Positions 39,310-50,816 are shown, counted from the first letter of the stretch. The stretch: DNA of 64,000 nucleotides from Diplonema japonicum (GCA_964019335.1 OZ025659.1:310001-374000); one strand, 5' to 3'. Notes: generated by a model not told the origin, from the letters alone. Made by a program: numbers and translations.

Positions 39310-41118
39310 ATGGAAAAAAATAATAATATTATAACGCAAACAAAAACAACCAGTGAGGTGATTAAAGCTGTGAGGCTGTGCTGGAACAACGAACACGACA
39401 AGGCAAAGACGATAATAGAAACAAAAAAAGACAGCCACCCCAGGTACGCGGTGGAGTGGGCGTTCGTGTTCATGGTGAGGGACATGCTGCACGCCAACTC
39501 GAAGTCAAAGGAAGAGGTGATGGAGATGTTCCAGGCCGCGGACAAGCTGGCCCAGTCCCAACGGAGTGGGAAGGGGCGTGTCATCCTCGAGGGCGACCCA
39601 ATGCACGAGCACGCCAAGAACAGTTTATGGGGTGACTTCACATCCATATTCGCGCACAAGAATAAGAAAACACCTGCAGAGCTTGAAGCCATGCGATGGA
39701 AGCTTGAATGCGACGTCATCTACGCAGACTGCCTGCTGATAAGGTCCATCACGCAGCTGCGGGGGAACCAGTACGTGAAGGGGGCCATCAACATCCGGCT
39801 GGCTTGGGGACACTACCAAGTATGTGCACACAACTCGGCATACCACACGGCACAGTCCCTTATCAAGGTCCTCGCACACAAGGGCGGTGAGGTCCCGACA
39901 TACATCTCCGACAACATCAAGTTCGGGGTCGGCATGTTTTACATCTTTCTGACACTTGTCCCTTCAGGCCTCATGAAGGTATGGCACGGTGTACATGTAG
40001 CAATACACACACAGGTACTGTCTGTGATTGGGTTTGTCCGGGACAGTGAACTGGGCGAGCAGTATCTGCAAGAGGTGTTCAGGAATGGTGGAGTGAGGGC
40101 ACCCATCTCTGCCCTGGTCCTTCTCACCTACTACTTGTTCCTCCCAGTAGGTCTCGGGGATGTGTCCGTGACCCTGCAAAAGGCGAAGCTGCTTCTGGAC
40201 AAGTGTAACGAAATATACCCCAACAACAGCTATTTCCACGGGTACTCAAACTTCTACCACCGCAAAAAGGGCGAGACGGGAGAGGCATTGCGCAGCATAG
40301 ATGCCGCTATCTCGAATGCGGCGCGGCCACCAATGCTTTTGAGGTACTTGAGAGCTGACACCCTGTTCATGGCAATGAAATGGAGAGAGGCGGTAGAAGC
40401 CTACGGAATCCTATGGGAGGAGATCAGCAAGGGAAAGTTAGAGTTTGAATACTCCGGGCAGCTGGTGATGACGTTGGCGGCCTCGCACATGATGCTTGGC
40501 AACAAGGGCAAAGCTGGTGAGCTCATGAGGTTGGTCCCCAGTGCAACGAACCAAAAGTCGAAGCAGGATGCCAACTCACCGAAGTTCGCAAAGAAATGCG
40601 TACAAGAACCAAGGCTCCTTGCCTTGAGCGGCTTTTACTGTTTGTATATCAACAGGGATATGGTATGCTCAATGAAGTAGGCACCATGCACACAGGCACA
40701 CATGAAACACGAGGATCTAGTAAGTCTTGAAGCACAGCTTGATACCTTCAACAGGGAGTACGCAGTGCAGGAGGTTCCGGAGACAACAGCCATGTCGCTT
40801 CTCTTCAGAGGGGTGATGCAGAAGGGCAGCGGGAGGGTGGATGATGCCCGCAAAACGTGGTCGGCTCTTATCAAATTGAAACAATTGCACAAAGACTCCC
40901 CGAGTCTCCCCTACGGCCACTACGAGCTGGGGGAGCTGGAGTACAGGCAGGGCAACCTCAAGGCTGCGAAGAAGCTTCTCGACCACGGGGCTACGCTAAA
41001 CGGTGTGCACATCATAAATCCTTTAAATATGCAAACAACAGTGGAGAGCGACACGCTGGCCAATAGGTACAACCGTGCCATCTCACTTCTGGACAAGGAA
41101 ATCAGGAGGAGAAAGTAG
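39310..41118 (+). CDS. TTC39: TTC39/IML2-family tetratricopeptide protein, two exons
   Basis: Exons 39310-40662 and 40696-41118, with a 33-nt intron (GTATGCTC...ACACAG) containing an in-frame stop, give 591 aa. The start was chosen at MEKNNNIITQ; upstream residues in frame are poly-Phe/Lys from leader tracts. Family signatures are an N-terminal helical region, VGMFYIFLTLVPSGLMKVWH, IGFVRDSELGEQYLQEVF and LVLLTYYLFLPVGLGD, then TPR-like repeats through both exons (YELGELEYRQGNLKAAKKLL). Yeast IML2 and animal TTC39 proteins are linked to lipid/inclusion-body homeostasis and cilia/lipoprotein traits; the role here is unknown. Both parts are required for the full repeat set, which confirms the splice. 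Confidence 0.85.
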
Positions 41119-41539
41119 GAAATTCTAAATCAAACCAACATGAGGCACGACCCCCTCCGTGCAGGCGCTTACTTGCATTGAGGAACATAGAGTATACTGA
41201 CTTACCTTACAAGAGAGTCTCCCTCATTTTGTTTGCTTTGGCTTCCCTTTTCTCTTTCTCTCCCTCTTTTTTCCTTCTCTTCTCTGCAGAGGTCTCATCC
41301 CTTTGCCAATATTCGTAACCCCACACATGCTTCTACCTTCCTAGCTTTGTAGCTTATTTCTCAACACTGAGTGGCAACAAGTCTAGCTTTTTGTTCTGCT
41401 CTTCATCTCCGACCTGTTGGGGGCATTTGTAGGAGCCATAAAGGGTGTGTCTCGCTTAGATGACCGAAGTTACCTAGTAGTCGGTCTACACCCGTTTTTT
41501 ATTTCCCGCTTGCGTAGTAATATGAATTTGTTCTTATTT

Positions 41540-41572
<33 letters not shown>

Positions 41573-42277
41573 CTTTTAGCTTGCACGCTGAAGCGTACAA
41601 ACGTACCCACACTTGGCCTGGCCCTCTGTCACTGCACGGAGCTATCTTGTGTATTTACTTAACCCCCCTTTTTTTTTTGCTATCCTTTGCTTTGTAACCT
41701 AGTTTACGTTCTGGTAGGTATCAGCTCAATTCACGGAAGGGAGATAGGTGCACAACAAGCTGTACTTTGAAGAAAGTTATTTTGTTTATTAAAAGCCGTG
41801 TGTTTCCTTCTATCCCGTCCTTACCATTGCTGTGATATTCAGACGAAGAAAGAAAAAAAAAAAAAAGAACAAAAGGAGCCATTTCTTCTCTCTCCCTCTC
41901 CCCGTCCCTGTCTTTTTTACCCTTCCGACCCAGTGACAGTAATGGTCCCCGTCGGCATGAACCTCTCTCTGATGCTGTTTGCTTAAGAGTGCTTGAGGTG
42001 GTCATATGGATGTAACTGTTGATATATATAGAGGGTACGAGTATCTTGTCCTTAGTTTCTGGCTAAAGTAACTTTTACTTTTTTTGTTTTAATGTTTTAT
42101 CCATTTACCTGCCCGCTATTCTCAGAGCGCACAGGCACTGCCAAATGACAATACTTTAGTTAACCGCCACACGCTTGGCTTTCTTTTTTTTCTTCAGAAG
42201 CTGTCCTTCCGGACCCACATCATGACAGCTAGCCTAGCCTTTGTATTATTCTTACACCCTCATCGCACACAGTTAAC
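41119..42277. other. 1.2-kb intergenic spacer
   Basis: It holds a 30-T tract (41543-41572) and pyrimidine-rich stretches ending CTTTCTTTTTTTTCTTCAG (to 42198), the probable acceptor for the permease mRNA. No gene was recognised. Confidence 0.55.
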
Positions 42278-44116
42278 ATGGGAATATGCGATGCAGTGAA
42301 TGGATACTTCAGAGTCACCAAAAGGGGCTCCTCGTACCTTCAGGAGGTGCGGGGAGGGCTGGCCACCTTTCTCACGATGTCATATATCCTGCTAGTGAAC
42401 CCGCAGATCCTGACAGGGTGGTTGGGCGCACCCGCGGAGGGGGCATTCAACCTTGCTCCCCTGAAGGAGGAGTTCTCAAAGGACATTGCAACCGCAACTG
42501 CACTGACATGCGGCATAGGGTGTATACTGGTAGGGGTGCTTTCAAACATGCCCTTCTCCATCGGGCCCGGGATGGGGCTGAACACCTTCGTGGCGGCCCT
42601 TCTGATGAATGTGAACAGCAAGTCGCAGCTCGAAGACGCGAAGCAGGTCTGGGGCGAGGTCACCGCCACTACTTTTTTTGTGGGCGTTTTGCTAGTTCTC
42701 CTCAGTGCAACTGGGCTGGTGTCTCCCGCCATCGCTGCCATGCCCGAGACCATCAAAACAAGTATCATGGTGGGCATAGGGGCGTACCAAGCTTTCATCG
42801 GCATGCGTGAGATGGGTATTGTCGCCAAGTCAGAGGACGAGTACGTCACAATAGAGGACTTCCCCTCCTTCACCTGGGACGAGCGCCAGAGCCCCATCTC
42901 GGGCTACGCGCAGCTCCTCTTCATGCTGAGCCTTATCCTTACCACAGTGCTGTTCATGAAGGGTGTCAAGGGTTCCATTCTCCTGGGCATCCTGTTCTGC
43001 ACTGGGATCTGCTGGAGTGCCGACATCGGTGGCGGCTCGTTCCCTGCACCGCCTGTGGCCGCCCCGTCCTTGAAGCACGTCTTCTTCGAGGTGCACTTCG
43101 CTTCCTGGTTCACGAACCCAGGCAAGTACATCCCACAGGCCGTCATCATCCTGCTCATCACCATCTTCGACTGCGGCGGTGTGCAGTTCGGGATCGGGAA
43201 GCTGCTGGACCTCCCGAAGATCTTGGCAGAGCAGGAGGAGCAGGCACGCCTCGTGAATGAAAGGATACTGCAAAACGTCGACGCTCAAAAAAACAACGGT
43301 GCCCTGTCCTTGTCTGCAGAAGACGTGAACACGCTGTTGGTCACGCCGCCCTCGCCGACAGATGAAATAGTGACTAGTGTAGAACAGCAATTCACAAAGG
43401 AGAGGTTGGAGCTGCAGCTCAGGAAACTCGACGAGCTCGAAGAAGACGGTGTAAGCGGGCTGGACGAGGCACGGGACAGACTTCTGGACGAACTGAAGAT
43501 GAACGAGACAGACGCGGACAAGTCCGAGCGCGTGAAGCCTATTTCCATCCTCCCCGGTAGAAGCAGCCAACTGACGTTCCTGTCTGTGGGGCTGATGAAC
43601 ATCATAGGAGCGACGCTTGGATCGAGTCCGTGTATTGTGTTCTTGGAATGCGCTGCAGGTGTGAAGGAAGGCGCACGCACAGGGCTGGCGTCCGTTGTAA
43701 CAGGGTGCATGTTCCTCACCACAGTGGTCTTGACACCAATCTTCCAGAACGTGCCTTTATGCGCGTCTGCAGGGCCGTTGGTGTTCATCGGGTGCCTTAT
43801 GATGTCACATGTGGGCGAGATCGAATGGCAGGACCTCAAACACGCACTGCCTGCATTCCTCACAATTCTCATGATGCCCTTCACATCCTCCATCACGCCG
43901 GGCATAGGGTTTGGGTTGGCTTTCTACATCTTACTGCGCGGAGGGGACAAGGGGTATGACAAGGCGGTAGGGCTGTACCGGGCCTTGAGGACCTCGAGCG
44001 AGGCAGCGACAGTTGAGAAGTCCCCTGCCTTGCTCAGTGTTGAGGTTCCCATGGCAGATATGTCCATGAGCCTTGCAACCGCAGAGCCACAGGACCGCAG
44101 AAACTCGCTTTTGTAA
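42278..44116 (+). CDS. AzgA-type (NCS2) purine/nucleobase permease with enlarged cytosolic loop
   Basis: 612 aa, ATG at 42278. Family signatures: QEVRGGLATFLTMSYILLVN at the N-terminus, GIGCILVGVLSNMPFSIGPG, GMGLNTFVA, MVGIGAYQAFIGMREMGIV, IFDCGGVQFGIG (canonical form L-F-D-T-V-G-T), ATLGSSPCIVFLECAAGVKE and GARTGLASVVTG. AzgA proteins are proton symporters of adenine, guanine and hypoxanthine. Between the IFDCGG helix and SQLTFLSVGL lies a ~120-residue charged, coiled-coil-like loop (RLELQLRKLDELEEDGVSGL) where bacterial and fungal relatives have ~20. The changed DCGGV and SSPCIVF motifs lie at the substrate site and may alter specificity. The C-terminal tail is ~55 residues. Confidence 0.9.
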   Translation: MGICDAVNGYFRVTKRGSSYLQEVRGGLATFLTMSYILLVNPQILTGWLGAPAEGAFNLAPLKEEFSKDIATATALTCGIGCILVGVLSNMPFSIGPGMGLNTFVAALLMNVNSKSQLEDAKQVWGEVTATTFFVGVLLVLLSATGLVSPAIAAMPETIKTSIMVGIGAYQAFIGMREMGIVAKSEDEYVTIEDFPSFTWDERQSPISGYAQLLFMLSLILTTVLFMKGVKGSILLGILFCTGICWSADIGGGSFPAPPVAAPSLKHVFFEVHFASWFTNPGKYIPQAVIILLITIFDCGGVQFGIGKLLDLPKILAEQEEQARLVNERILQNVDAQKNNGALSLSAEDVNTLLVTPPSPTDEIVTSVEQQFTKERLELQLRKLDELEEDGVSGLDEARDRLLDELKMNETDADKSERVKPISILPGRSSQLTFLSVGLMNIIGATLGSSPCIVFLECAAGVKEGARTGLASVVTGCMFLTTVVLTPIFQNVPLCASAGPLVFIGCLMMSHVGEIEWQDLKHALPAFLTILMMPFTSSITPGIGFGLAFYILLRGGDKGYDKAVGLYRALRTSSEAATVEKSPALLSVEVPMADMSMSLATAEPQDRRNSLL

Positions 44117-44218
44117 GTCTGTGTTGTTACATTCACACTGGTTTCGCGTGACACCTTGCCTTCACGCGGTAGGCCAACGCATTTTCTTATTTGTGTAATA
44201 CACTCCTTAGTTTTTTTT

Positions 44219-44258
<40 letters not shown>

Positions 44259-45694
44259 CCACTTCCTCTCATGTTTTTTTTCCACAACGCTGCACACTTA
44301 ACGCCAAACAGTGTTGCAACCAAAGCCCCATTTTCTTTCTTCTTTTTGTGCCAAATAAAATACAAGGGTCAAGTGCCACCTCACGTGGCATCTGGCGTAA
44401 GAGTGCAAACCCCGCGTTTCGTCTTTTAACTACGTTGTTATGCATTTCTTTGTTGGCACAAGAGAGGCAGCAAAGATCAGAGAATGGCGTCACACTGGCT
44501 TCTGTGATGTTATTCCCCCCCCCCCCCCCCCCACGGTGAAGTAATTTCAAGGGGTAGGGGGGAAAAACCAAATAGTGAAGTGATGCGCCTGGGGTTCTAC
44601 TTGTAACGACGAAAAAATAAAAACTAAAAAATAAAAAGGATAAATGGGGGTAAATGAGATGGGAAAAGAGGGAGAGGAGAGAAAAAACACTATTTCTTTC
44701 TACCTTTCTCTCTTTTTTTAATGCTCATTTTTGTTTCTCTTTTATCTATTTCACCGCCTTCCCTCCCCACGTAACACCCCCTCTACCTCCCTCAATGCTT
44801 CAGACTGAGTATGTTTCCAAATAAAAAAAAAAAAGAAAAAAAAAAAAGAGAAAAAAAAAAAAGAAAAAAAAAAAAAAAACCTCTTCTTTCTTTCCTTCAA
44901 AAAGTGCCGCAATCAGAAGCTCTGGCTGTAAACTGTAAAATTCAATTGAACAATTCTGCATATTGTTTTTTGGCGGGCCGTTGCTAACCACTTCGTTCCT
45001 ATCATAGTGAATTTTTTTTAGGCGGCACTCTGCTACCAACGTACCTAAGGTTGTGGTCCAAATCCTGTCGTGATCTCAATCTTGCGCTCTTTCATCTTTC
45101 CCCATCTTCCCAGTACCCCCTTTTTTTTCGTGCCTTTTTTTCCTCTTTTCTTTTTAGCTTCTTTGAGGATTTCGGGTTTTCAAAAAGAAAAAGCAAAAAA
45201 AGGTATTGGCTTAATCTTCCTCCTTTCATTTCTCTTTTAAGTGGGGGATTACTTCCCCAGGTAACTTTTTTTTTATATCGTACTTTGCCTGTCGTGGTTC
45301 TCACGTTACTTGAAACGATTGGGTAGTCCCACCCCCTTCTTTGCAGTTTTCCCTCTTTTATTTAAAAAAAAAAAGTGAGAATAAAAGAATAAGAAGGAAC
45401 CGAACGAACGAAACAAAAAAAGAAAAGAAGAAAAAAGAAAAAGAAAAAAAACGTTATGAATAGTACCGAAACCTATCTGTCTTCCTCCTCAGCAGTGCTT
45501 CACGCTTTCTACGCCCGCCTTTCTGTAACGGTGCGCCGTATTTTTTTTCCCTTTTTTTCTTTTTAATATGTCGGCGATCCAAAAAAAAAAAAAAAAAGAA
45601 AGAAAGAAATTGTAAAGTACTAATGGTTGAGACTCTTTTTTTTTCCTGAAAAAGAATGCAACCCCAATGACAACAATCACAACACAGGGTTCAA
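44117..45694. other. 1.6-kb intergenic spacer with homopolymers and repeat copy
   Basis: The largest gene-free stretch of the plus block: T38 (44221-44258), C18 (44515-44532), interrupted A-tracts (44824-44878) and the second copy of the 39-bp element. No gene or structured RNA was recognised. Confidence 0.6.
44981..45019 (+). repeat. dispersed 39-bp element, copy B
   Basis: Identical to 39149-39187 over 39 bases although the flanks differ completely. The T-tract is followed at once by AG and GCGGCACTCTGC, again acceptor-like. Confidence 0.9.
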
Positions 45695-48661
45695 ATGCCA
45701 CGGGACGATGAGTCAGAGGAGTCCATAAAATTGGATGACCTTTCGGACCACTTGAGTGAGGAAGACGAGAGCGAAGGGGAGGACGGGGTAGAGGAGGTGG
45801 AGGAAGATGAAGAACATGAGCAGCTCCACCCTGACGCCCACATAAACTACAGAGAGAACTTCGTCGATGAAGTTATAGGGCAGTACGTCGGTAGGGATGA
45901 TGAAAGCGAGTCGGCAGCTACTGCTAGCGAGTCCTACCGCGCACCCACACCAGGCGACTGGGCCGGCTACAATGCAGACCGTGACCGTGCTGCCCTCGGC
46001 CTCTATCCGACCATTTCGGACCCGAAGCTCTTCATGCTGCGCGTCAAATCAGGCTTCGCACGTACCATCTGCACACAGATCATGTACAAATGCCTCCACA
46101 GATCCAGCAAGGGTACTGATATGATGATCAAGTCGGTCTTCTGCCGCGACCACCTGTCGGAGTACATCTACATCGAGGCGCATCGGCAGGCGCACGTTCT
46201 GAACGTGATCTCCGGCCTGCAGGGTGCGTGGAGGAAGATCAAGCTCATCCCCGTGTCGGAGATGCCCTCCACCTTGGCCGCCACGCGCACCACCTCCGAC
46301 GTGAAGCCCATGTCATGGGGCAGGTTTAGGTACGGGCTGCACAAGGGGGACCTGTGCAGGATTATCGAAATCGACGACGTGAAACAGGCATATGTCCTCC
46401 ACGTGATCCCCAGAGTTGACTACGACAAGCTTTTTGATGCTGACTCAACGACTACAAACGAGGGCGGCTTCAGGGTGCAGAAGCTGAAGAGCAGGACGAG
46501 GCCTATGCAGAGGTTCTTCACTGATACGTACTTTGGAAAGACACAGGTGGGCAAGAGTTACAACGGGTCTCTGGAAGAGTACAGCTCGAAAAGCAACGAG
46601 AAGGTTGTCAGAGTGGCTGGCAAGACCTTCACCACCACTGGGCACGAGGTGAAGGTGGTGCGGCAAAACGCCATCAACACTGACAAGCATCTCGTGAACT
46701 TGACAACCGACGAGCACCTTAGGTTCGATCTTGGGAGGGTGCCATCGACAAAGCAGGACTTCCTGCGTCTGAAAGAGATCCGCCAGGTAGACTTGCAGGT
46801 GGGGGACAACGTGAGGGTGACCTCTGGTGAGTTGAAGAACACAACGGGTGTGGTAAGGGAGATCTTCCAGGACGCAACGGGTACCAAGTACAGCGTGCAG
46901 CCTACGAACAACGTGCATCTTAGGGAGGTGATTCCCTTCACGAAGGACAACATCGAAAAGATCATCGCAGAGGGGACACACGTGAAAGTAGTGACAGGTG
47001 GGCACAAGGGCGAGTCGGGGATGGTGGTCAAGGTGCGAGATGGCATGGTGAGCATTTTCTCCTCACGCTCGCGTGACGAGTTCACGGTCTTCATGTCGGA
47101 CGTGATCGAGACAGACGAGGTCTCCAGGGGTGTGCCTAAGTACGGGCAGTTCGAGGTCTTCGAACTGGTGAAGTTGCGCGGATCGGACTTTGGGATGATC
47201 ACAAAGATCGAGAACAGGCATTTCACCATCCTCACCAACCTTGGGAGGAACATAGATGCTTCGCACGCAGAGATACAAGAGGTGCTGTGCAGCACCCAGC
47301 AGTCCAACACACGCAAAGGAAAAAGGCAGTCTGCGCTTGACAGGTTCGGGAACGAGATCATGCAGGGCGATATGGTGAAGGTGATCAGCGACAAGTCCCT
47401 CTGGGAGGGCAAGCAGGCTGTCATCAAGCACGTGTACATGGACTCCGTGTGGCTGGAGTCGCACGACGTGAAGCTCAACATGGGTTTCTTCGTGATGACA
47501 CGTCAGGATGTGTGGCAGGTGGGCGGTGACAAGAGACCGCAAGAGGTGGAGTACATGGTGCCCGAGACCGGGAAAGCAGCAGAGGCCGCCAAGAAGCTGG
47601 AAGAAGACAAAAACAAAAAGAAGCAAAGGGAGAAGAGAACGCGCGACACTGCAACCTTTGTGGGGAAAAGGGTGCGTATTATCGCAGGTTACCACAAGAG
47701 TTATCTGGGCATCATCACTGGTGTGCACGGTGTGACGGCAAGGGTTGAGCTGCACACGGGAGAGCTGAACGTGACAGTGCCGCTGGAGCACATCAAAGAG
47801 ATCGGTTTCGAGGACTCCTTAGCAACAGAGCAACAAGTGCTGTCGCGCCCGAAGCAGGCGAAGAAGGCCACCGACGTCATGCCAGCTCCGGGACAGTTTG
47901 CGCAGGCGAATCTTGATGACACGGCTAGCGATGTTGGTACAGAGGCTGAGTGGGCGTCAGCATACTCTGCGTTCAGTGATTTACAGTCGCGAGCCTCGTC
48001 GACAGCCTCCTCACGTGTTCTGGGCGAGAGAGGGTCATCTGTTGCGTCATCTAGTGGGAGGAAGAGACCGAGCAGGAGGCTGGGCGGTGTCAAGTCTGAG
48101 GTCGTATCCACCGTTAGCTCAGCAATCGGCCTCGTGCCTATCACATCAGCAGCAGAACCACTGCCCATAGACAATGGTGAATGGTGGATGATACCAAGAG
48201 CCATCGGCATAATCAAGGTGTGAGCCGGTGCCGGGAAATACAAATATTAATAACTCTACAGGACGGCGGAGCTCTCGATGGTGAGGAGGTTCTTATCCTT
48301 CGACCGTCGCACATTGACCTTGACAGCATTGTGGTGAAGGTGCTCTCTTCCTCCACAGACAGGGAAGTACCTTGTGCGAAGCTTGCTGTCAAGGTATGCA
48401 GGGAAAGCAGCAAAATAATATCACCCAGATCGACATTGAGGAAGGCTCTAAGGTGGCTATCGTGAACAAGCCTGGTGAACCGCCTGTTAAAGCCTTTATT
48501 GGTATGATGCTTTTTTTCTTACTATTTTTTTCCCTCTTTTTTTTTTTTACCACAACGCAGGCATGTACCACGGCCCTTCGATGGACGGTGCTTTTGTTAA
48601 GAACAATGCAACGGAGCAAATCAGCTCGTGCGACATCAACAGGATGGTGCAGCTGGGGTGA
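45695..48661 (+). CDS. SUPT5H: transcription elongation factor Spt5, four exons
   Basis: Exons 45695-48217, 48262-48393, 48429-48501 and 48561-48661 (introns 44, 35 and 59 nt) give 942 aa. Acidic N-terminus at ~1-60; NGN domain at ~105-195 (DPKLFMLRVKSG, LSEYIYIEAHRQAHVLNVIS), which in DSIF pairs with Spt4. KOW units follow: YGLHKGDLCRIIEID, LQVGDNVRVTSGELKNTTGV, IAEGTHVKVVTGGHKGESGM, MQGDMVKVISDKSLWEGKQA, VGKRVRIIAGYHKSYLGIIT. A Ser/Arg-rich linker (~750-800) may be the phosphorylated C-terminal repeat equivalent. A last KOW-like unit (EGSKVAIVNKPGEPPVKAFI) exists only after splicing of exons 3 and 4. All three introns lie in the final 11% of the gene. Confidence 0.94.
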
Positions 48662-48798
48662 GATCACACAGAGTGTCCCTTGCCGAAGGAAATTTGTTTT
48701 CTATTTTTCTTTATACTAAATAACCCTTTTCGTATCTTGATACGAGTGTAAGCCCTGCAGTGGAGGACACATATAAACCTATACCAACACACCACAAC

Positions 48799-49684
48799 AT
48801 GACACACGACATGACACCGTCCAGCGCCTTAAGGGTATGCCCGACAAGCAATATTATGACAAACACAGTTGATGTCAACTCAAGGTGGCGAATTCTGGAA
48901 ATACCATTACAGGCAGCACGCGAGGCCTGCAAGGGTGCATGTGCAGCTCCTGATCAACCAGACGGACCCCTCAAAAGATGCTATCGTTTGGAAGGACATT
49001 GGTGATAGGTGTGTGAAGGGGATGAAGTGCACACACCACAGAGACTGGTACGCGTCCATGAGCATCACCGACATGCTGGGCATCAACAAGGGCCCCGTCA
49101 CGAAAACCTTCAGTGACAACAAGGAGTTTGTGATTAACCCTGACATGTGCCTTAGTCTGTATGTCAAGCTGGAATGAAAACACAAATACCGTCACAGGCA
49201 AAGCCGGGGAAGAACACTCGATCTGGAAGCCGTGCACCCTGAGGATTTCAAAGTCTGGTACCAAGGCCTCTCTCACCTAGTTGACCCCAGTAGGAGGGGC
49301 CTCGAGGTTAAATCTGCCTCAGGTAGGACCGGTTTGCTTTCTGAGCTGGAAATGCACCTCGAGAGAGGCTACGCCCCAGGTGACGGGTACGAGGGCGTTG
49401 CCGAGTGGGTGGCACTAAAGAGACAGAGCGGGTTAACGGGTAACAAGCTTGGGCCCACGGCAGAGCAGGCCCCCCCGCCCGTTGATGTTGATCAAATGTT
49501 CGCTGCCGGCGCTTATCGCCAGGAGATCCTTTCGTCCCCTGGAAACTCCCCCCCTCCATCTTATCCCGTCCCTCAGAGACACACCTCAGAAACCCCCCAC
49601 CGCGCCACCAGCCAAGAGTACAGCGCGGGTTACAACGAAGGCCTCCGTGTCGCAGCCTTGATGGCTAAACAGAACTCGCCTTGA
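48799..49684 (+). CDS. PH-domain protein, three exons
   Basis: Exons 48799-48834, 48869-49158 and 49198-49684, with introns of 34 nt (GTATGC) and 39 nt (GTATGT), give 270 aa. Splicing yields one pleckstrin-homology fold of the RCC1/FYVE-PH type: GGEFWKYHYRQHARPARVHV, IVWKDIGD, then, across the second junction, FVINPDMCLSLQSRGRTLDL and EDFKVWYQGLSHLVD with the conserved C-terminal Trp helix. The remaining ~130 residues are low-complexity, Pro/Ser/Gln-rich. No intact domain exists in any single unspliced frame. The upstream GTG-initiated extension is rejected. The protein probably docks on phosphoinositide membranes (family inference). Confidence 0.85.
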
Positions 49685-49845
49685 GTCATTCCACTCTTTC
49701 TAGTTGTAGTTTGTATTTACCCTACTCGTTGTACCTGTTCCCTCCTTCTCTATGTTCTGTGTTTTGCTTCCAGTTGGCTTTTTTATTCATTAGTTTCCTG
49801 CTGTTTTCTTGCTACTTTCAGCTCTAGTTATACACTCCTACCAAA

Positions 49846-50816
49846 ATGGCATTCTTCCTTGATGTTGGCACTGACCTCTTCGGTTTGAAGCAGAACACCA
49901 GACTCGAGTTCCCTGGTACCCCCACCATGTCTGAGCTCATCATTGCCAGCGAGGCCCACTTCGACAAGGAGCAGCGCCTGCGCCGCCCTGCTGGTGTCCC
50001 TGATGTGGCCTTCAAGGTGCAGACCATGCAGGTGTACGATGATGTGCTGCTGAGGTGGGTCGACCTCTACAGCTCCACCCAGCTCCGCAATGGTGGCCAG
50101 GTTTGTCTGCTGTACACGATAAAAATCTGCAACCTTTAACCAACAGGTGTGGTGCTTCCAGCCCGAGTCGTTGAGCCACAGCGAAGCCCCTGGTTCCATC
50201 CCCCCTGCCAAGTACTCCCCTGAGTCCTGGTTGGGATCGCCCGCCCGTGCCCGTGCCGTGACTGAGGCTGGTATTCGCGACCCTGTTGCATCAGAGAAGT
50301 TGCGCAGCGTATTCTACAACATTGACACTGACCGCAACGTATGGCAGCAAAGCAACTCAAAATATAACACCCCACAGAGGTACATCACCTACGACAGCCT
50401 CCGCAACTACTTCGGCAAGTACGACATCCCGTACACATCTGCCTACATCGGTGACTACTACTCCCGCACCGGCACCATGAGGTATCGTGATTAGTCAAAA
50501 ATAAAGTACAATAGCCAACCAAACACATCACAGCTACGATGACTGGGTGCGTTTCGCCGCGCAGTACCCCTCTGTGGTGGACAGCTTGTACTACAGGCCC
50601 CGTGGCTCGTACCTGGACTCGACCTACTACTCCACGGCACTTGCTGAGGCTGAGCTTGCTACTTCGCGTGCCAAGCGTGAGTCTGAGATCCGTGGGTACT
50701 ACAGCACTTACAACGCCGAGCGTGCCAGGCTTGATGCTGAGTACGCCTCGCGCCAGGCAGCAAGGGACAGCGCCTTGTACTACCGCCCCTACAGCCCCAG
50801 GTACGGGTACTTGTAA
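49846..50816 (+). CDS. EF-hand-like flagellar-type protein, tandem copy 1, four exons
   Basis: Exons 49846-50100, 50147-50338, 50378-50481 and 50534-50816 (introns 46, 39 and 52 nt) give 277 aa. The N-terminal domain starts MAFFLDVGTDLFGLKQNTRL. The middle has an EF-hand-like pair: FYNIDTDRN joined to RYITYDSLRNYF across the 39-nt intron, then a degenerate second loop (YSRTGTM, SYDDWVRFAA). The C-terminal ~80 residues are Tyr/Ala/Arg/Glu-rich and helical (AEAELATSRAKRESEI, ending YSPRYGYL). The 39-nt intron is a multiple of three without a stop, so reading through would insert 13 residues into the calcium loop. The protein reminds me of conserved euglenozoan flagellar/paraflagellar proteins, from memory and unverified. 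An acceptor GCTACTTTCAG lies ~25 nt before the ATG. Confidence 0.85.
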
